A DNA stretch of 64,000 nt from Kineosporia rhizophila (lineage in GTDB: Bacteria; Actinomycetota; Actinomycetes; Actinomycetales; Kineosporiaceae). The position numbers were made by a program, and so were the translations under genes. The stretch lies in the NCBI RefSeq assembly GCF_021277265.1, contig NZ_JAJSOH010000005.1, positions 124,001-188,000 on the forward strand, in the 5' to 3' direction. Shown here piece after piece: positions 28,301 through 36,033 of the stretch; the stretch's first letter is position 1, and each line of letters opens with the position of its first letter. The notes beneath the pieces were generated by a model. The model was not told where the DNA came from and ran no database searches. It saw nothing but the letters and a program-made list of their open reading frames with translations.

Positions 28301-28503
28301 AGCGTCGGGAGCAGGAGCTACCGCCCACCCCGGCCCCTACCCCGGCGCGAGCCACTCCCCCGCCCACCGCCCAGATGCCTGAGGTCGCCGACGTGACCGC
28401 ACTCGAGTTCGACCAGGACCGCACGATCAACCTGTCCGACGGCGAGACCACCACCGACACCGGCGGCAACCCCGTCCGGCGGCGAGGACGGCGGCAGGCG
28501 TGA
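25354..28503 (+). CDS. tmk: MFS-like membrane domain fused to thymidylate kinase, with a Pro/Gln-rich tail
   Basis: Three-part protein of 1049 aa. Residues about 20-445 form a 10-12-helix MFS-like membrane domain. Residues about 468-675 are a complete dTMP kinase: P-loop EGGDGSGKST (474-483, K480), DRYIDSSVAYQG and a lid region with RGGEDRLE. Then comes a charged coiled coil (about 690-790) and a long Pro/Gln/Ala-rich region to the end. The same fusion sits between topA and holB in Streptomyces. It makes dTDP for DNA synthesis; the reason for membrane tethering is unknown. The GTG at 25354 has a -10-like TACCCT just before it. The stop overlaps holB. Confidence 0.9.
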   Translation: MTASGEHPNGPDDVAPVFQVPALRRFRPALVGSSLGEWLGLLALVALAATLTDGSYTQINLAVAGVLALRLVPAVLLGPAVAAVTDRLNGRLVLVSADLLRALLFVSIPVIGKLTWLYVAALLIEGLALASARAKQTSIPALVPGHRTQEALRAGRGVIYGAAPVAALAFALLSLINGVLATAADRFGDRPIDLMLYVTALTFVFSALAAARVAIPRPETGDLPARTSVIGAIAAGRGSVTSTPALRGLVTGMLGAFAAAGAVLGLAQTYARDLGAGQPGFGVLFAAVFIGLALGLRIGPQLLDGLSRFRLFGLSLIAAGISLAALALIPNMVMAVLLAGVLGVCGGTAWAGGQALLDLAADGGTRRRTSAYLTSATQIVLLVVLAAGPALAAMIGRHTVNFTDTRALSYNGAAFVFLIAALLTLALGITTYRQLDDQAGTSLRHELRARWAGRRPAAVSRPHAGYPGVFVALEGGDGSGKSTQARLLAEWLRSDQGHDVVLTREPGATPLGVRLREVLLGTGAQLGSRPEALLFAADRAHHVEAVVRPALARGAVVVTDRYIDSSVAYQGAGRDLDGDEVRRISEWATEGLEPALTVLLDVDPMVSKARRAHDLTRGGEDRLESESDTFHERVRAQFLAQARSAPHRYLVIDAGLSAEEVQQLIREGVRQVLPVSARRRAELDERLAEEDQTRERRARAEAEVLRMDADLRRRRVEEAREREESRRRARDEAERQLQQEAERELRAQEMQRNREEVDRRAAAAAAAAALGPVTEPVQMPSRRTAHSGEPGQVEQGADAQPVVQPESGPFQQPGPSQQASPGQPGQFQQPGQAGPDQARPNDFRQPGGAPQPGHVQPGQVPQHGQPHPGQFRQAGQGQQSAAPPPARSQQPSQQFEQPDELTAPQRSRSAEWAAPEQAEHDPWAAPEAAEPTRPVPPVPPAAQVPPAHQPTAYPAPHPAEPPYEGATTPVPNRPLRPQLPETERREQELPPTPAPTPARATPPPTAQMPEVADVTALEFDQDRTINLSDGETTTDTGGNPVRRRGRRQA

Positions 28504-29723
28504 GCGTCTGGGACGACGTGGTCGGGCAGGAAGCCGCGATCGCGATCCTGAAGCAGGCCGTCAAGGCCGCCGGCGAGATGGTGGCGGCCGGCGTGGGGCT
28601 GGGAGTGGATGCGGCACCGGACTCCGGCGAGGCGGCCGCCATCTCCGGCGGCATGACCCACGCCTGGCTGATCACCGGCCCGCCCGGTTCGGGCCGCTCC
28701 ACCGCCGCCCGGGCGTTCGCTGCCGCGCTGCAGTGCCCTCAGGGCGGCTGCGGTGTCTGCCACGCCTGCCAGACCGCTCTGTCCGGTGCCCACGGTGACG
28801 TCCGGCTGGTCGCCACCGAGCACGTCATCCTGCGCGTGCTCGACGTCAAACCCCTGATCGAACTCGCTCAGCGCAGCCCGGCCGAGGGGCGCTGGCGGGT
28901 GATCGTGATCGAGGATGCCGACCGCCTCAACGACTCCTCCGGCAACATGCTGCTGAAGGCCATCGAGGAGCCGCCGCCCCGCACCGTCTGGTTGCTGTGC
29001 GCACCCAGCTCGGACGACGTGCTCACCACCATCCGCTCCCGCTGCCGCCGGGTCGGTCTGCGTACTCCGCCGGTCGCCGCCGTCGCCGAGTTGCTGGTGC
29101 GGCGCGACGGGGCCGACCCGGCGATCGCCGCCTTCGCCGCGCGCTCGGCCCAGAGCCACATCGGTCTGGCCCGCCGCCTCGCCCTCGACGAGGACGCCCG
29201 GATCCGCCGGCGTGACGTGCTCAAGCTGCCGCTGAAACTGCGCAGTGTCGGCGCCGCCGTGCTGGCCGCGGGCGAGCTGATCGAGGTCTGCAACGAGGAG
29301 TCCAAGGCCAGTACCACCGAGCGCGACGCCACCGAGAAGGCCGCACTGCTGCGTTCCCTCGGCGCCGAAGGCCTGTCCACGTTGCCCCCGGCCGTGCGCA
29401 GTCAGGTCAAGCAACTCGAGGAGAACCAGAAGCGCCGGGCCACCCGGGCCACCCGCGACGTCCTCGATCGTTCCCTGATCGACCTGCTCTCGCTCTACCG
29501 CGACGTGCTCGTGCTGCAGCTCGGCGAGGGCCGCGCGGGCGAGGTGGAGCTGGTCAATGCCGAGATGGCCGATCTCATCGAGGCCGAGGCCCGCAACACC
29601 ACCGCGACCTCCACACTGCGCCGGATGGAGGCGATCGGCCAGGCCCGCGAGCGGATCGAGGCCAACGTCTCCCCGCTGCTGGCCCTCGAATCGCTGATGG
29701 TGCAGCTGCGCCCGGCCGCGTGA
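28500..29723 (+). CDS. holB: DNA polymerase III subunit delta'
   Basis: Clamp-loader subunit of 407 aa starting at GTG in a 4-nt overlap with tmk. AAA+ features: GPPGSGRST, with Arg replacing the Walker A Lys so ATP is probably not hydrolysed, normal for delta'. A zinc-binding CPQGGCGVCHAC cluster, the VIEDADRLN box and the SRC motif in IRSRCRR (the arginine-finger element acting on neighbouring subunits) are visible. It works with DnaX and HolA to load the sliding clamp. The tmk-holB pairing is common in bacteria. Confidence 0.94.
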   Translation: MSVWDDVVGQEAAIAILKQAVKAAGEMVAAGVGLGVDAAPDSGEAAAISGGMTHAWLITGPPGSGRSTAARAFAAALQCPQGGCGVCHACQTALSGAHGDVRLVATEHVILRVLDVKPLIELAQRSPAEGRWRVIVIEDADRLNDSSGNMLLKAIEEPPPRTVWLLCAPSSDDVLTTIRSRCRRVGLRTPPVAAVAELLVRRDGADPAIAAFAARSAQSHIGLARRLALDEDARIRRRDVLKLPLKLRSVGAAVLAAGELIEVCNEESKASTTERDATEKAALLRSLGAEGLSTLPPAVRSQVKQLEENQKRRATRATRDVLDRSLIDLLSLYRDVLVLQLGEGRAGEVELVNAEMADLIEAEARNTTATSTLRRMEAIGQARERIEANVSPLLALESLMVQLRPAA

Positions 29724-29790
29724 GCACGGCCGGTTCGTATAGCGTTCTCGAACGGCCGCGCCCCGCTCACCAGATACGCCGAGGAGAACG

Positions 29791-31377
29791 ATGTTCCGCA
29801 GCGACCGGCGGGAGCACCGACCCGCCGTCCGGTCCCTGACCCTCCTTGCTGCAGTAGCCCTCGGGGTGAGCTCCTGCTCGTTCCCCGACTCCGGGTCCGA
29901 CGGCGGCTCGAACGCCGACCCGACCGCGCTGCCCTCGGCCGGGAGCGTGCCCTCCGGGGTCACCGACCCGGCCGAGGATGCGGCCTACCAGAAGTTCTAC
30001 GGCCAGCAGGTGAAGTGGACCGACTGCGGCGAAGGCCTGCAGTGCACGAAGTACCAGGTGCCGGTCGACTGGGACGAGCCCGCGGGCGCGACCATCGAGA
30101 TCTCGGTCAACAAGCTCCCGGCCGCCGGTGACGACCCGATCGGTTCGCTGGTGGTCAACCCCGGCGGGCCCGGCGTCTCCGGTCTGGACTACGCCGCGGT
30201 CGCCCAGCAGGCCTTCGGCCAGAGCATCCTGAACGCCTACAGCGTGGTCGGCTTCGACCCCCGCGGGGTCGGCGAGTCGGCACCGATCGAGTGCTACAGC
30301 GACGAGCAGTACGACGAGTCCACCTCGGCCGAGGGAACGCCGGACGACCAGGCCGAGATCGCCGAGGCGGTGGCCGACTCCAAGGACTTCGCCCAGGCCT
30401 GCCAGCAGAACACCGACACCGCACTGCTGGAGAACGTCGACACGCTCAGCACGATCAAGGACATGGACGTGCTGCGCGCCCTTCTCGGCGACGACGTCCT
30501 CTCGTACCACGGCGCTTCCTACGGCACCTACCTCGGCGCCTGGTACGCCGAGGCGTTCCCCTGGCGGGTCGGCCGGATGACCCTCGACGGCGCCATCGAC
30601 CCCTCCACCACCGCCGAGGAGTACACCGCCGGCCAGGCCGAAGGCTTCTCCCGCGCCCTGCGCGCCTTCGTCACCGACTGCCAGGAAACCGGCGACTGCC
30701 CCCTGCGCGGCTCGGTGGAAGAAGGTGTGGCCCAGCTCGCCACCCTGGTGGACCGCACCGATGAGAACCCGCTCGACACCGGTGACCCCGAGCGTCCTCT
30801 GACCCAGTCGTTGATGTTCACCGGCATCGCCCAGGGCCTTTACGCCCAGCAGCTGTGGCCGATGCTCACCACCGGCATCTCCCAGGCCACCTCGGGCGAC
30901 GGCACGGGCCTGCTCACCCTCGCCGACGCCTACCTCGAGCGCACCGAGGACGGCCACTACGGCCAGACCCTCGCCGCCAACCCCGCGATCTTCTGCCTGG
31001 ACGTCCCGGAGACCCGTACCCCGGAGCAGATCGCCGAGGGCGCCGCCGCGCTCAACAAGCAGTTCCCCCCGCTCGGCGGCTCCATCGGCTGGGGCGGCCT
31101 CGGCTGCTCGCAGTGGCCCTACAAGGCCGTGATGGAGCGCAAGGAGCTCCACGCCACCGGCGCCGCCCCCATCCTGGTGCTGGGCACGATCGACGACCCC
31201 GCCACCCCGTACGAGTGGTCCGAGGCCCTGGCCTCCCAGCTCGACTCCGGCCGCCTGCTCACCTGGGAGGGCACCGTTCACACGGCCTACCGCCAGGGCA
31301 GCACCTGCGTGGACGAGAAGGTCGAGGACTACCTGCTCACCGGCGCCCTGCCGGCCGAAGGAACCACCTGCAAGTAG
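29791..31377 (+). CDS. Secreted alpha/beta-hydrolase lipoprotein, tripeptidyl aminopeptidase-like
   Basis: Lipoprotein of 528 aa. The signal peptide ends in the lipobox GVSSC with C29 as the predicted lipidated residue. The alpha/beta hydrolase core has RPG-like oxyanion region VNPGGPG, nucleophile S243 in GASYGTY, Asp D468 in GTIDDPATP and His H497 in TVHTAYR. Its C-terminal TAP-like domain matches the mycelial tripeptidyl aminopeptidases and SlpD/E proteases of Streptomyces. It likely trims peptides outside the membrane. It follows holB by 67 nt, as in Streptomyces. Confidence 0.9.
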   Translation: MFRSDRREHRPAVRSLTLLAAVALGVSSCSFPDSGSDGGSNADPTALPSAGSVPSGVTDPAEDAAYQKFYGQQVKWTDCGEGLQCTKYQVPVDWDEPAGATIEISVNKLPAAGDDPIGSLVVNPGGPGVSGLDYAAVAQQAFGQSILNAYSVVGFDPRGVGESAPIECYSDEQYDESTSAEGTPDDQAEIAEAVADSKDFAQACQQNTDTALLENVDTLSTIKDMDVLRALLGDDVLSYHGASYGTYLGAWYAEAFPWRVGRMTLDGAIDPSTTAEEYTAGQAEGFSRALRAFVTDCQETGDCPLRGSVEEGVAQLATLVDRTDENPLDTGDPERPLTQSLMFTGIAQGLYAQQLWPMLTTGISQATSGDGTGLLTLADAYLERTEDGHYGQTLAANPAIFCLDVPETRTPEQIAEGAAALNKQFPPLGGSIGWGGLGCSQWPYKAVMERKELHATGAAPILVLGTIDDPATPYEWSEALASQLDSGRLLTWEGTVHTAYRQGSTCVDEKVEDYLLTGALPAEGTTCK

Positions 31378-31478
31378 CCCCCGCCACGCGCACGGGCAGC
31401 CTGCGTTCGGCAGCACTCCCCGGAGCCCGTATACTCGTGCATCGTCGCTCCGGCAGAACCTTGCTGGGCCTGCGGCGC

Positions 31479-31551
31479 GCCACCTTAGCTCAGTTGGTAG
31501 AGCAGCTCATTCGTAATGAGCAGGTCGTCGGTTCGAGTCCGACAGGTGGCT
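31479..31551 (+). tRNA. tRNA-Thr(CGT)
   Basis: Complete 73-nt cloverleaf: acceptor GCCACCT/AGGTGGC, D arm GCTC/GAGC, anticodon stem GCTCA/TGAGC with loop TTCGTAA (anticodon CGT at 31512-31514) and a T arm with the GTTCGAGTC loop region. CCA is not encoded. Its 3' half from 31510 is the integration site of the adjacent element, whose attL restores the gene intact. Confidence 0.97.
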
Positions 31552-31554
31552 CCG
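31510..31554 (+). repeat. attL of the integrative element
   Basis: A 45-bp sequence identical to 45234-45278, running from the anticodon loop to three bases beyond the tRNA. It marks the left boundary of the element. The bases flanking each copy differ. Confidence 0.95.
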
Positions 31555-31596
31555 AGGTCGGAAGCCCGAAACTGGGCCTGACCAGCAGGAAGGTTG

Positions 31597-31627
31597 ATCG
31601 GTGGCACACGAGTCGTGTGCCACCGAT
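31597..31627. terminator. Hairpin after tRNA-Thr and the TIR gene
   Basis: A perfect 15-bp inverted repeat (31597-31611 with 31613-31627) around a single central base. It lies downstream of the tRNA (+) and of the TIR gene (-), so it may end either transcript. Confidence 0.55.
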
Positions 31628-31646
31628 TGCTGCTTTGGGCGGGTGG

Positions 31647-31677
31647 ATGCCAAGGGTCTTGCCCCATGCTTGCCCCA
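31647..31677 (+). repeat. Left arm-type repeat, candidate integrase binding sites
   Basis: ATGCCAAG (31647-31654) is followed by two TTGCCCCA copies (31659-31666, 31670-31677). The same arrangement in the same orientation is found near attR at 45149-45182, as expected for arm sites flanking attP. Confidence 0.5.
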
Positions 31678-31709
31678 GCTTGCGAGCATGAAGCGAGATC
31701 TTCACAAGG

Positions 31710-32921
31710 TCAGGTTTCGCCAATCGGCTCACGCCCGGCTGGCGGGTTCCACCCGTTGATGATGCGTAAGGCATCTTGAACCGCCCTCAGGCCAGCACGG
31801 GCCGGCCGAAGCGATTTCCGCAGCGCAGCGGAAAGCACCTCTGCCTCCTTGAAACTGTCTAGCAACCCGCGCATATCACCTGACATATCGTCTATGCCAG
31901 CAAACTCGCTCAATAGCGAATCGAGGACCGGACCTAGCTCCGCTACCGACGCGACGTCGGACTGGCCATTCGAAAGACTCCGCAAACTACTGAATGATTT
32001 GTCTAGTCGCTTCGCATGATCAAGAAGCTTGAGCCCCTGAGTCTGTATCTCGACGGCGGGCTCCGCAAGCTTTCGAGCCAAGTTCAGACTCCATACCTGC
32101 CAGTCTTTCGCCGTGTGAAGAGTCTCCATTCCTGGCGCCAACTGCACCGCTGCACCGAGCGCTTCGATTGCAGGCTTCATCGCTTCTACGGAGTTAGTCA
32201 GTCCCGATAGGTCCTGCTCAAGACTTACCACTTGGTCAAGAATCCCTAGCTCATCCGAATCTTCGCCATCCGCATTCCCCTCACTGTTTTGGTGATCCGG
32301 CCGAAAGATTCCAACCCCACCCGAAGGGACCTGAGGGCCAGGAACCGAACGTGAGCTACCCGACGAGGCTACTTCCTGACTGAAGAGACGAGACTCTGCT
32401 CTACCCAGAACCGCCAAGAGGTCGTCAGAGATTCCTGAAAGCAGAGCTGCCCACTTCGGCGAGTCAAACCCTCCTTCCAGTATGCCCGCCTCGAGAGACC
32501 GGTATTGCAGCCGCTCGACAGTTTTGGCAATTGGGTCCGGGCTAGATGACGTCACCAGTGGCGTATTGAGCGGAAGTACAGGCAGTAGGAGCTCCTCCAC
32601 CTTTCGAGCAGCCGCACTCGCCTCGAAAGCCAGGAATTCCTCGCGACACGCCGGACTCTCCAGGTATGCTGCCGAGACCATTGGAATGAACACCAGGGCG
32701 CTTTCGATCGACGATGCGATCTCATCTCTCCAGTCGACCCCCCAGCCAATTCCCTCACGATCCAAGAAAACATCAAGATATCGACCCGACTTTGCTTTCA
32801 CAAAGTACTTCAGCTTACCAACAAACGGATCAATGAAGTGCAGTTGCCTGTCATCCTCATGCGCATAGCTGACAAAAAGACGTATTGGCGTCTGCTCGGA
32901 GAAATCAACAGCCCCGGACAC
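31710..32921 (-). CDS. TIR-domain protein, cargo of the element
   Basis: Protein of 403 aa starting at GTG with AGGGGGGAT upstream. Residues about 13-130 form a bacterial TIR domain: IRLFVSYAHEDD, VFLDREGIGWGVDWRDEI and VSAAYLESPACREEF, where the C92-x-x-E95 pattern holds the glutamate used by TIR NADases. The remainder has an acidic linker (about 195-220) and a long helical, coiled-coil-like region (about 220-395) with no family I recognise and no transmembrane segment. Codon use and GC are lower than in the element's core. TIR proteins on mobile elements frequently act in anti-phage defence; here that is an inference. It lies between attL and the integrase. Confidence 0.85.
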   Translation of the reverse strand: MSGAVDFSEQTPIRLFVSYAHEDDRQLHFIDPFVGKLKYFVKAKSGRYLDVFLDREGIGWGVDWRDEIASSIESALVFIPMVSAAYLESPACREEFLAFEASAAARKVEELLLPVLPLNTPLVTSSSPDPIAKTVERLQYRSLEAGILEGGFDSPKWAALLSGISDDLLAVLGRAESRLFSQEVASSGSSRSVPGPQVPSGGVGIFRPDHQNSEGNADGEDSDELGILDQVVSLEQDLSGLTNSVEAMKPAIEALGAAVQLAPGMETLHTAKDWQVWSLNLARKLAEPAVEIQTQGLKLLDHAKRLDKSFSSLRSLSNGQSDVASVAELGPVLDSLLSEFAGIDDMSGDMRGLLDSFKEAEVLSAALRKSLRPARAGLRAVQDALRIINGWNPPAGREPIGET

Positions 32922-33074
32922 TATCCCCCCTGACCAAGATGAATGAGGCGGTTGAAACTACCAGGCTGGCGGCCGCGAAACTTGCATTTCGCCATTTGCG
33001 CTCAATGCACCAATTACCCAGCTTCGGCACTTGGCAAGTGCCGACGGCATGCACCGCCGACACCTGCCCATCCG

Positions 33075-34445
33075 TTAGTCGCCCAGGGACGCCAGGATCT
33101 TTCCGTTTGCAGCATCAGTTTGGCTATCCATGCAACCCGCGTAGATCCTCAGTAGGACGTCCGCGCTATGCCCCGCACGACGGGCCACTTCCGGGATCGG
33201 GACGCCCGCGTTCAACCAAAGCGTGACTCCCCCGTGCCTTAAGTCGTACGGTCGCCGCCCTAAACTGCTGGCACTCGATGTTGGAGGCAGCGCATACCTC
33301 CGCGCTTCAGCCCAGACCTTGTTGTATGCGGTCTGGGTGTAACGTCCACCGGTTGCAGTACGGAACAGCCTCCCATCCGGACCGAGACCGTAGCGCTTGA
33401 TGTGAAGACTAACGAGCCGCACGAGAACCGGTGGAATAGGTACGGCACGCACGTCCTTACGCGCGCGCCACTTCAATCCCCGTACCTCATTCGGAGCGCC
33501 GTCATCTGTCCAAGCGGTCCCGGCCTCGGGTTCGGAACGGGCCAGCGTCACCAAACCCCATCCCTTATCGGGCAATGTGAAGTCATTCTGGATGACAGCA
33601 AGAGCCTCACCCGGTCGGGTAGCCGCGTAGTACAGCAGGCCGAAGAAGGCGACCAGCCTTGGGCCACGCTCACGGCCAACATAGGAGACCGCCGCAAGGC
33701 ATTCGGCGAACTGCGCAGGAGACAGGACAACGCGTCGGTCTACCTCGTCCGCGACCTTTGCAACCTTCCATTGCACCGTGCCTACCGGGTTCACTGAGAG
33801 GTGCCCCAGCTCGACCGCGTGGCCGAAGAAGTTATGCAGCACAGCCCGCTTCCGACGCATCGTCGCGGCTGCGGCCGGACTCCCGTCGGTCTTTGACGCG
33901 CAGGCGTCAAGCGCAGCCCGGACGAGTGCCGGCCGCTGACTCACGTCGTCGAGCACGTCGATCGGCAGCGCGTTTCGCTCCATCCAGGCCAGAGCCTCAG
34001 CAATGTCTTCGGGCTGGTCCTGGTCGCGCTTGGGCGGGTTAAAAGCAGCGTTAATCAGAGCCTTCCGGAGTAGGTCCGTATCGGGAGGGTTGGACGCGCC
34101 GGGCTTCACCAGGACGGGGAGCACAGTCGCCAGGGCTTGAGCGGTGCCCCGCCGAGTCTTGGCCGCAGCGGTGGGCCACTTGAGCGTGGTATAGGCGAGC
34201 GCCAGGTCGTAAACGCTGACCGTCTCCCGCGTCTCCATCATCGAAGCGGGTAGCCCGGATTCGACGTCGAATCCCTCTCCCCTGCGGGTGGCTTGGATCA
34301 GGTCGGACCGGAAACTCTCGGCCAGGCCGCGAGTCTTGAACGACCGCCGCTTGAATCGGCCGGCCAATCGCCAGCGCACCGAGTACGGCTTGCCCCGGTC
34401 CTTTCGGATATCCAAGGGATAGATGTCTACGCGGTAGGTGATCAC
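33075..34445 (-). CDS. int: Tyrosine site-specific integrase
   Basis: Integrase of 456 aa. The arm-binding N-terminus (about 1-60, KPYSVRWRLAGRFKRRSFKT) and core-binding domain (75-225) precede the catalytic domain: R277 in ATRPGEAL, a Lys near 330, Y400-x-x-R403 in PYDLRHG (the usual His of HxxR is Tyr), H426 in AGHS and nucleophile Y435 in RIYAG. This is the AICE/pSAM2 type that uses tRNA genes. It starts in a 4-nt overlap with the excisionase stop. It should catalyse recombination between the tRNA-Thr site and attP. Confidence 0.95.
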   Translation of the reverse strand: MITYRVDIYPLDIRKDRGKPYSVRWRLAGRFKRRSFKTRGLAESFRSDLIQATRRGEGFDVESGLPASMMETRETVSVYDLALAYTTLKWPTAAAKTRRGTAQALATVLPVLVKPGASNPPDTDLLRKALINAAFNPPKRDQDQPEDIAEALAWMERNALPIDVLDDVSQRPALVRAALDACASKTDGSPAAAATMRRKRAVLHNFFGHAVELGHLSVNPVGTVQWKVAKVADEVDRRVVLSPAQFAECLAAVSYVGRERGPRLVAFFGLLYYAATRPGEALAVIQNDFTLPDKGWGLVTLARSEPEAGTAWTDDGAPNEVRGLKWRARKDVRAVPIPPVLVRLVSLHIKRYGLGPDGRLFRTATGGRYTQTAYNKVWAEARRYALPPTSSASSLGRRPYDLRHGGVTLWLNAGVPIPEVARRAGHSADVLLRIYAGCMDSQTDAANGKILASLGD

Positions 34446-34633
34446 GCAGCCTCCTCAAGCGTTTTGAGCCAGGTAGCCAGGACGGAGCGGCGGACACGCA
34501 GCTCTCGGTTGGGCAGTCGGACGCATTGCGGGCCGGTGCCGAGTTCGCGCCAGCGTTGCCAGGTGCGACGCGGGACACGCAGCTCGGCCAGGACTTCGGG
34601 GACGGTCAAGAGGTCGGTTGGCTTCGGCGTCAT
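34442..34633 (-). CDS. xis: Excisionase (MerR-like helix-turn-helix)
   Basis: Protein of 63 aa: LLTVPEVLAELRVPRRTWQRWRE is the recognition helix-turn-helix and LRVRRSVLATWLKTLE the typical C-terminus of AICE excisionases. The ATG at 34633 is chosen for its GGGAGAG ribosome-binding site; longer in-frame starts up to 34711 would overlap the DUF3631 gene. Translation is coupled to int through ATGA. It is predicted to bend DNA at the att sites and direct excision. Confidence 0.88.
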   Translation of the reverse strand: MTPKPTDLLTVPEVLAELRVPRRTWQRWRELGTGPQCVRLPNRELRVRRSVLATWLKTLEEAA

Positions 34634-34653
34634 TGGCTCTCCCATCCGTGGGC

Positions 34654-36033
34654 TCAGGCGCAGCTCGGGTGCGTGTGCGATCCGTCGTCGTAGCTCAGGG
34701 GTTGGCGGCATCGGATGCAGGTCGGACCAGTTTTGGGAGGGGAAGCCGTACCAGCCGTCCCAACGTCGTTTTGGCTGGTCAGACCGGGTACGGCTTCTTG
34801 GGGCGGTACGGCTTGAGCCGTACCGGGCGACTGCCCGTGATCGGGGTGAAGCCGTACCACCGAGTGCAGGCGTACCCGCTCTGAACTGGGGTTTTGAGGC
34901 TGGGACGGCTGGGACGGCTTCTCTGGGTGCCCCTCATCCGAGGTCGTTTCCGGGGTAGGCGGGCAGTACCGCGACCAGGCATCGGTGAAGTCATCGCGGC
35001 GGTAACCCTTGGCCTGGCCTTCGGTGAAGCGGTACGTGCCGGGCCGGATGTCGTACTCGGCAAGGAGCTTGCCGAGCTTCATCGCGGTCACCCCGTCGCC
35101 GCGCGGGCCGAGGGTTGCCCAAGGGGCCTCGGGGTCGGCGCACAGGCGTTGGATCAGGACGCCGGTCGGCAGGGCCGGAGCGTTGCCGAACGCGGCCTGG
35201 CAGTCGCGCAGTAGCCGGACAGACAGCGGTTCCTCACTCACGGCGTCCCGTTCGCCGGTGAGCATCACGCAAGCGGCTCGGGCACGCTCGGGCCAGTGCC
35301 CACCGGCCAGGTCGGCGATCGCCACCAGGGGTTCCCAGGTGTCAGCGGCCCGGTCCTCTACTGGCATGTCGGGCTCGGCCGCCTCCAACTCGGCCGCGTG
35401 GGAACGGATCCAGGTGTGCAGCTCACCGGCGATCCGGCGCAGGTTCGGGCCGTCCCGACGCTCCCGGTACGGGGCGACCGTCTCCCCCGGTGCGCGCCGA
35501 CGCATACGGATCACGGCAGCCCGGTCCTCGATCGTGTCGGGCATGGCTCCGATGCCGGCCAACGCAGCCATTGCGAAGGTAGGGATCTTCTCGACCTGGC
35601 CCTTTGCGGCGTCGTACCGGATCGTAGGGCGGTTGCGCTGATGTCCAGCGTTCAGCAGGCCGCGCAGGTCCTCGTTCGCGCCTTGGGCGGCCGGGCCGAA
35701 GATTGTGTCCGCCTCGTCCAGCAGGATCGTCGGCGGTTCGTCCGAGCCGATCGAACGGTAAACCGCTGGGGGTGAGGCGTTCACGGTGATCAGCGGGTTC
35801 CAACAGGTGGCTTCCACGATGTCCAGTAGCCGCGACTTCCCGCAGCGCTTCTCCGGTGCGCGGATCACCAGCCGAGCAGCATGTGCCCAGCTCGGTTGGG
35901 CGTGAGTGGCAGCGATCCAAAGGACGACGGCATCGGCGGCCTGGTCGGACGGGAGGACGACATAGCGGGCCAGGATCGCCCGCAGGCGGTCCAGCAGCTC
36001 GGCGCCGGGGTTGGCGTTCGGTCGGGCGTTCAC
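34654..36033 (-). CDS. DUF3631 AAA+ ATPase, candidate replication protein
   Basis: Protein of 459 aa. An ATPase core shows Walker A APEKRCGKSRLL (about 63-74) and Walker B TILLDEADTIF (about 101-111), then the DUF3631 region (GELHTWIRSHAAEL, EPLVAIADLAGGHWPERARAA). The C-terminus is low complexity and ends with a CxxC...C putative zinc ribbon (CIRCRQPL). In AICEs without RepSA such proteins are placed where the replication initiator should be. Five copies of a 10-mer lie in its 3' coding part. The start overlaps the preceding gene's stop by 4 nt. Confidence 0.82.
   Translation of the reverse strand: MNARPNANPGAELLDRLRAILARYVVLPSDQAADAVVLWIAATHAQPSWAHAARLVIRAPEKRCGKSRLLDIVEATCWNPLITVNASPPAVYRSIGSDEPPTILLDEADTIFGPAAQGANEDLRGLLNAGHQRNRPTIRYDAAKGQVEKIPTFAMAALAGIGAMPDTIEDRAAVIRMRRRAPGETVAPYRERRDGPNLRRIAGELHTWIRSHAAELEAAEPDMPVEDRAADTWEPLVAIADLAGGHWPERARAACVMLTGERDAVSEEPLSVRLLRDCQAAFGNAPALPTGVLIQRLCADPEAPWATLGPRGDGVTAMKLGKLLAEYDIRPGTYRFTEGQAKGYRRDDFTDAWSRYCPPTPETTSDEGHPEKPSQPSQPQNPSSERVRLHSVVRLHPDHGQSPGTAQAVPPQEAVPGLTSQNDVGTAGTASPPKTGPTCIRCRQPLSYDDGSHTHPSCA
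34743..34858. repeat. Iteron-like repeats of GGTACGGCTT
   Basis: Five copies in alternating orientation within 116 bp: 34743-34752 (-), 34787-34796 (+), 34805-34814 (+), 34815-34824 (-, 9 of 10 bases) and 34849-34858 (-). The middle two form a hairpin with 9-bp arms. They lie in the 3' end of the DUF3631 gene and could be a replication origin, or may follow from a repetitive protein tail. Confidence 0.5.
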
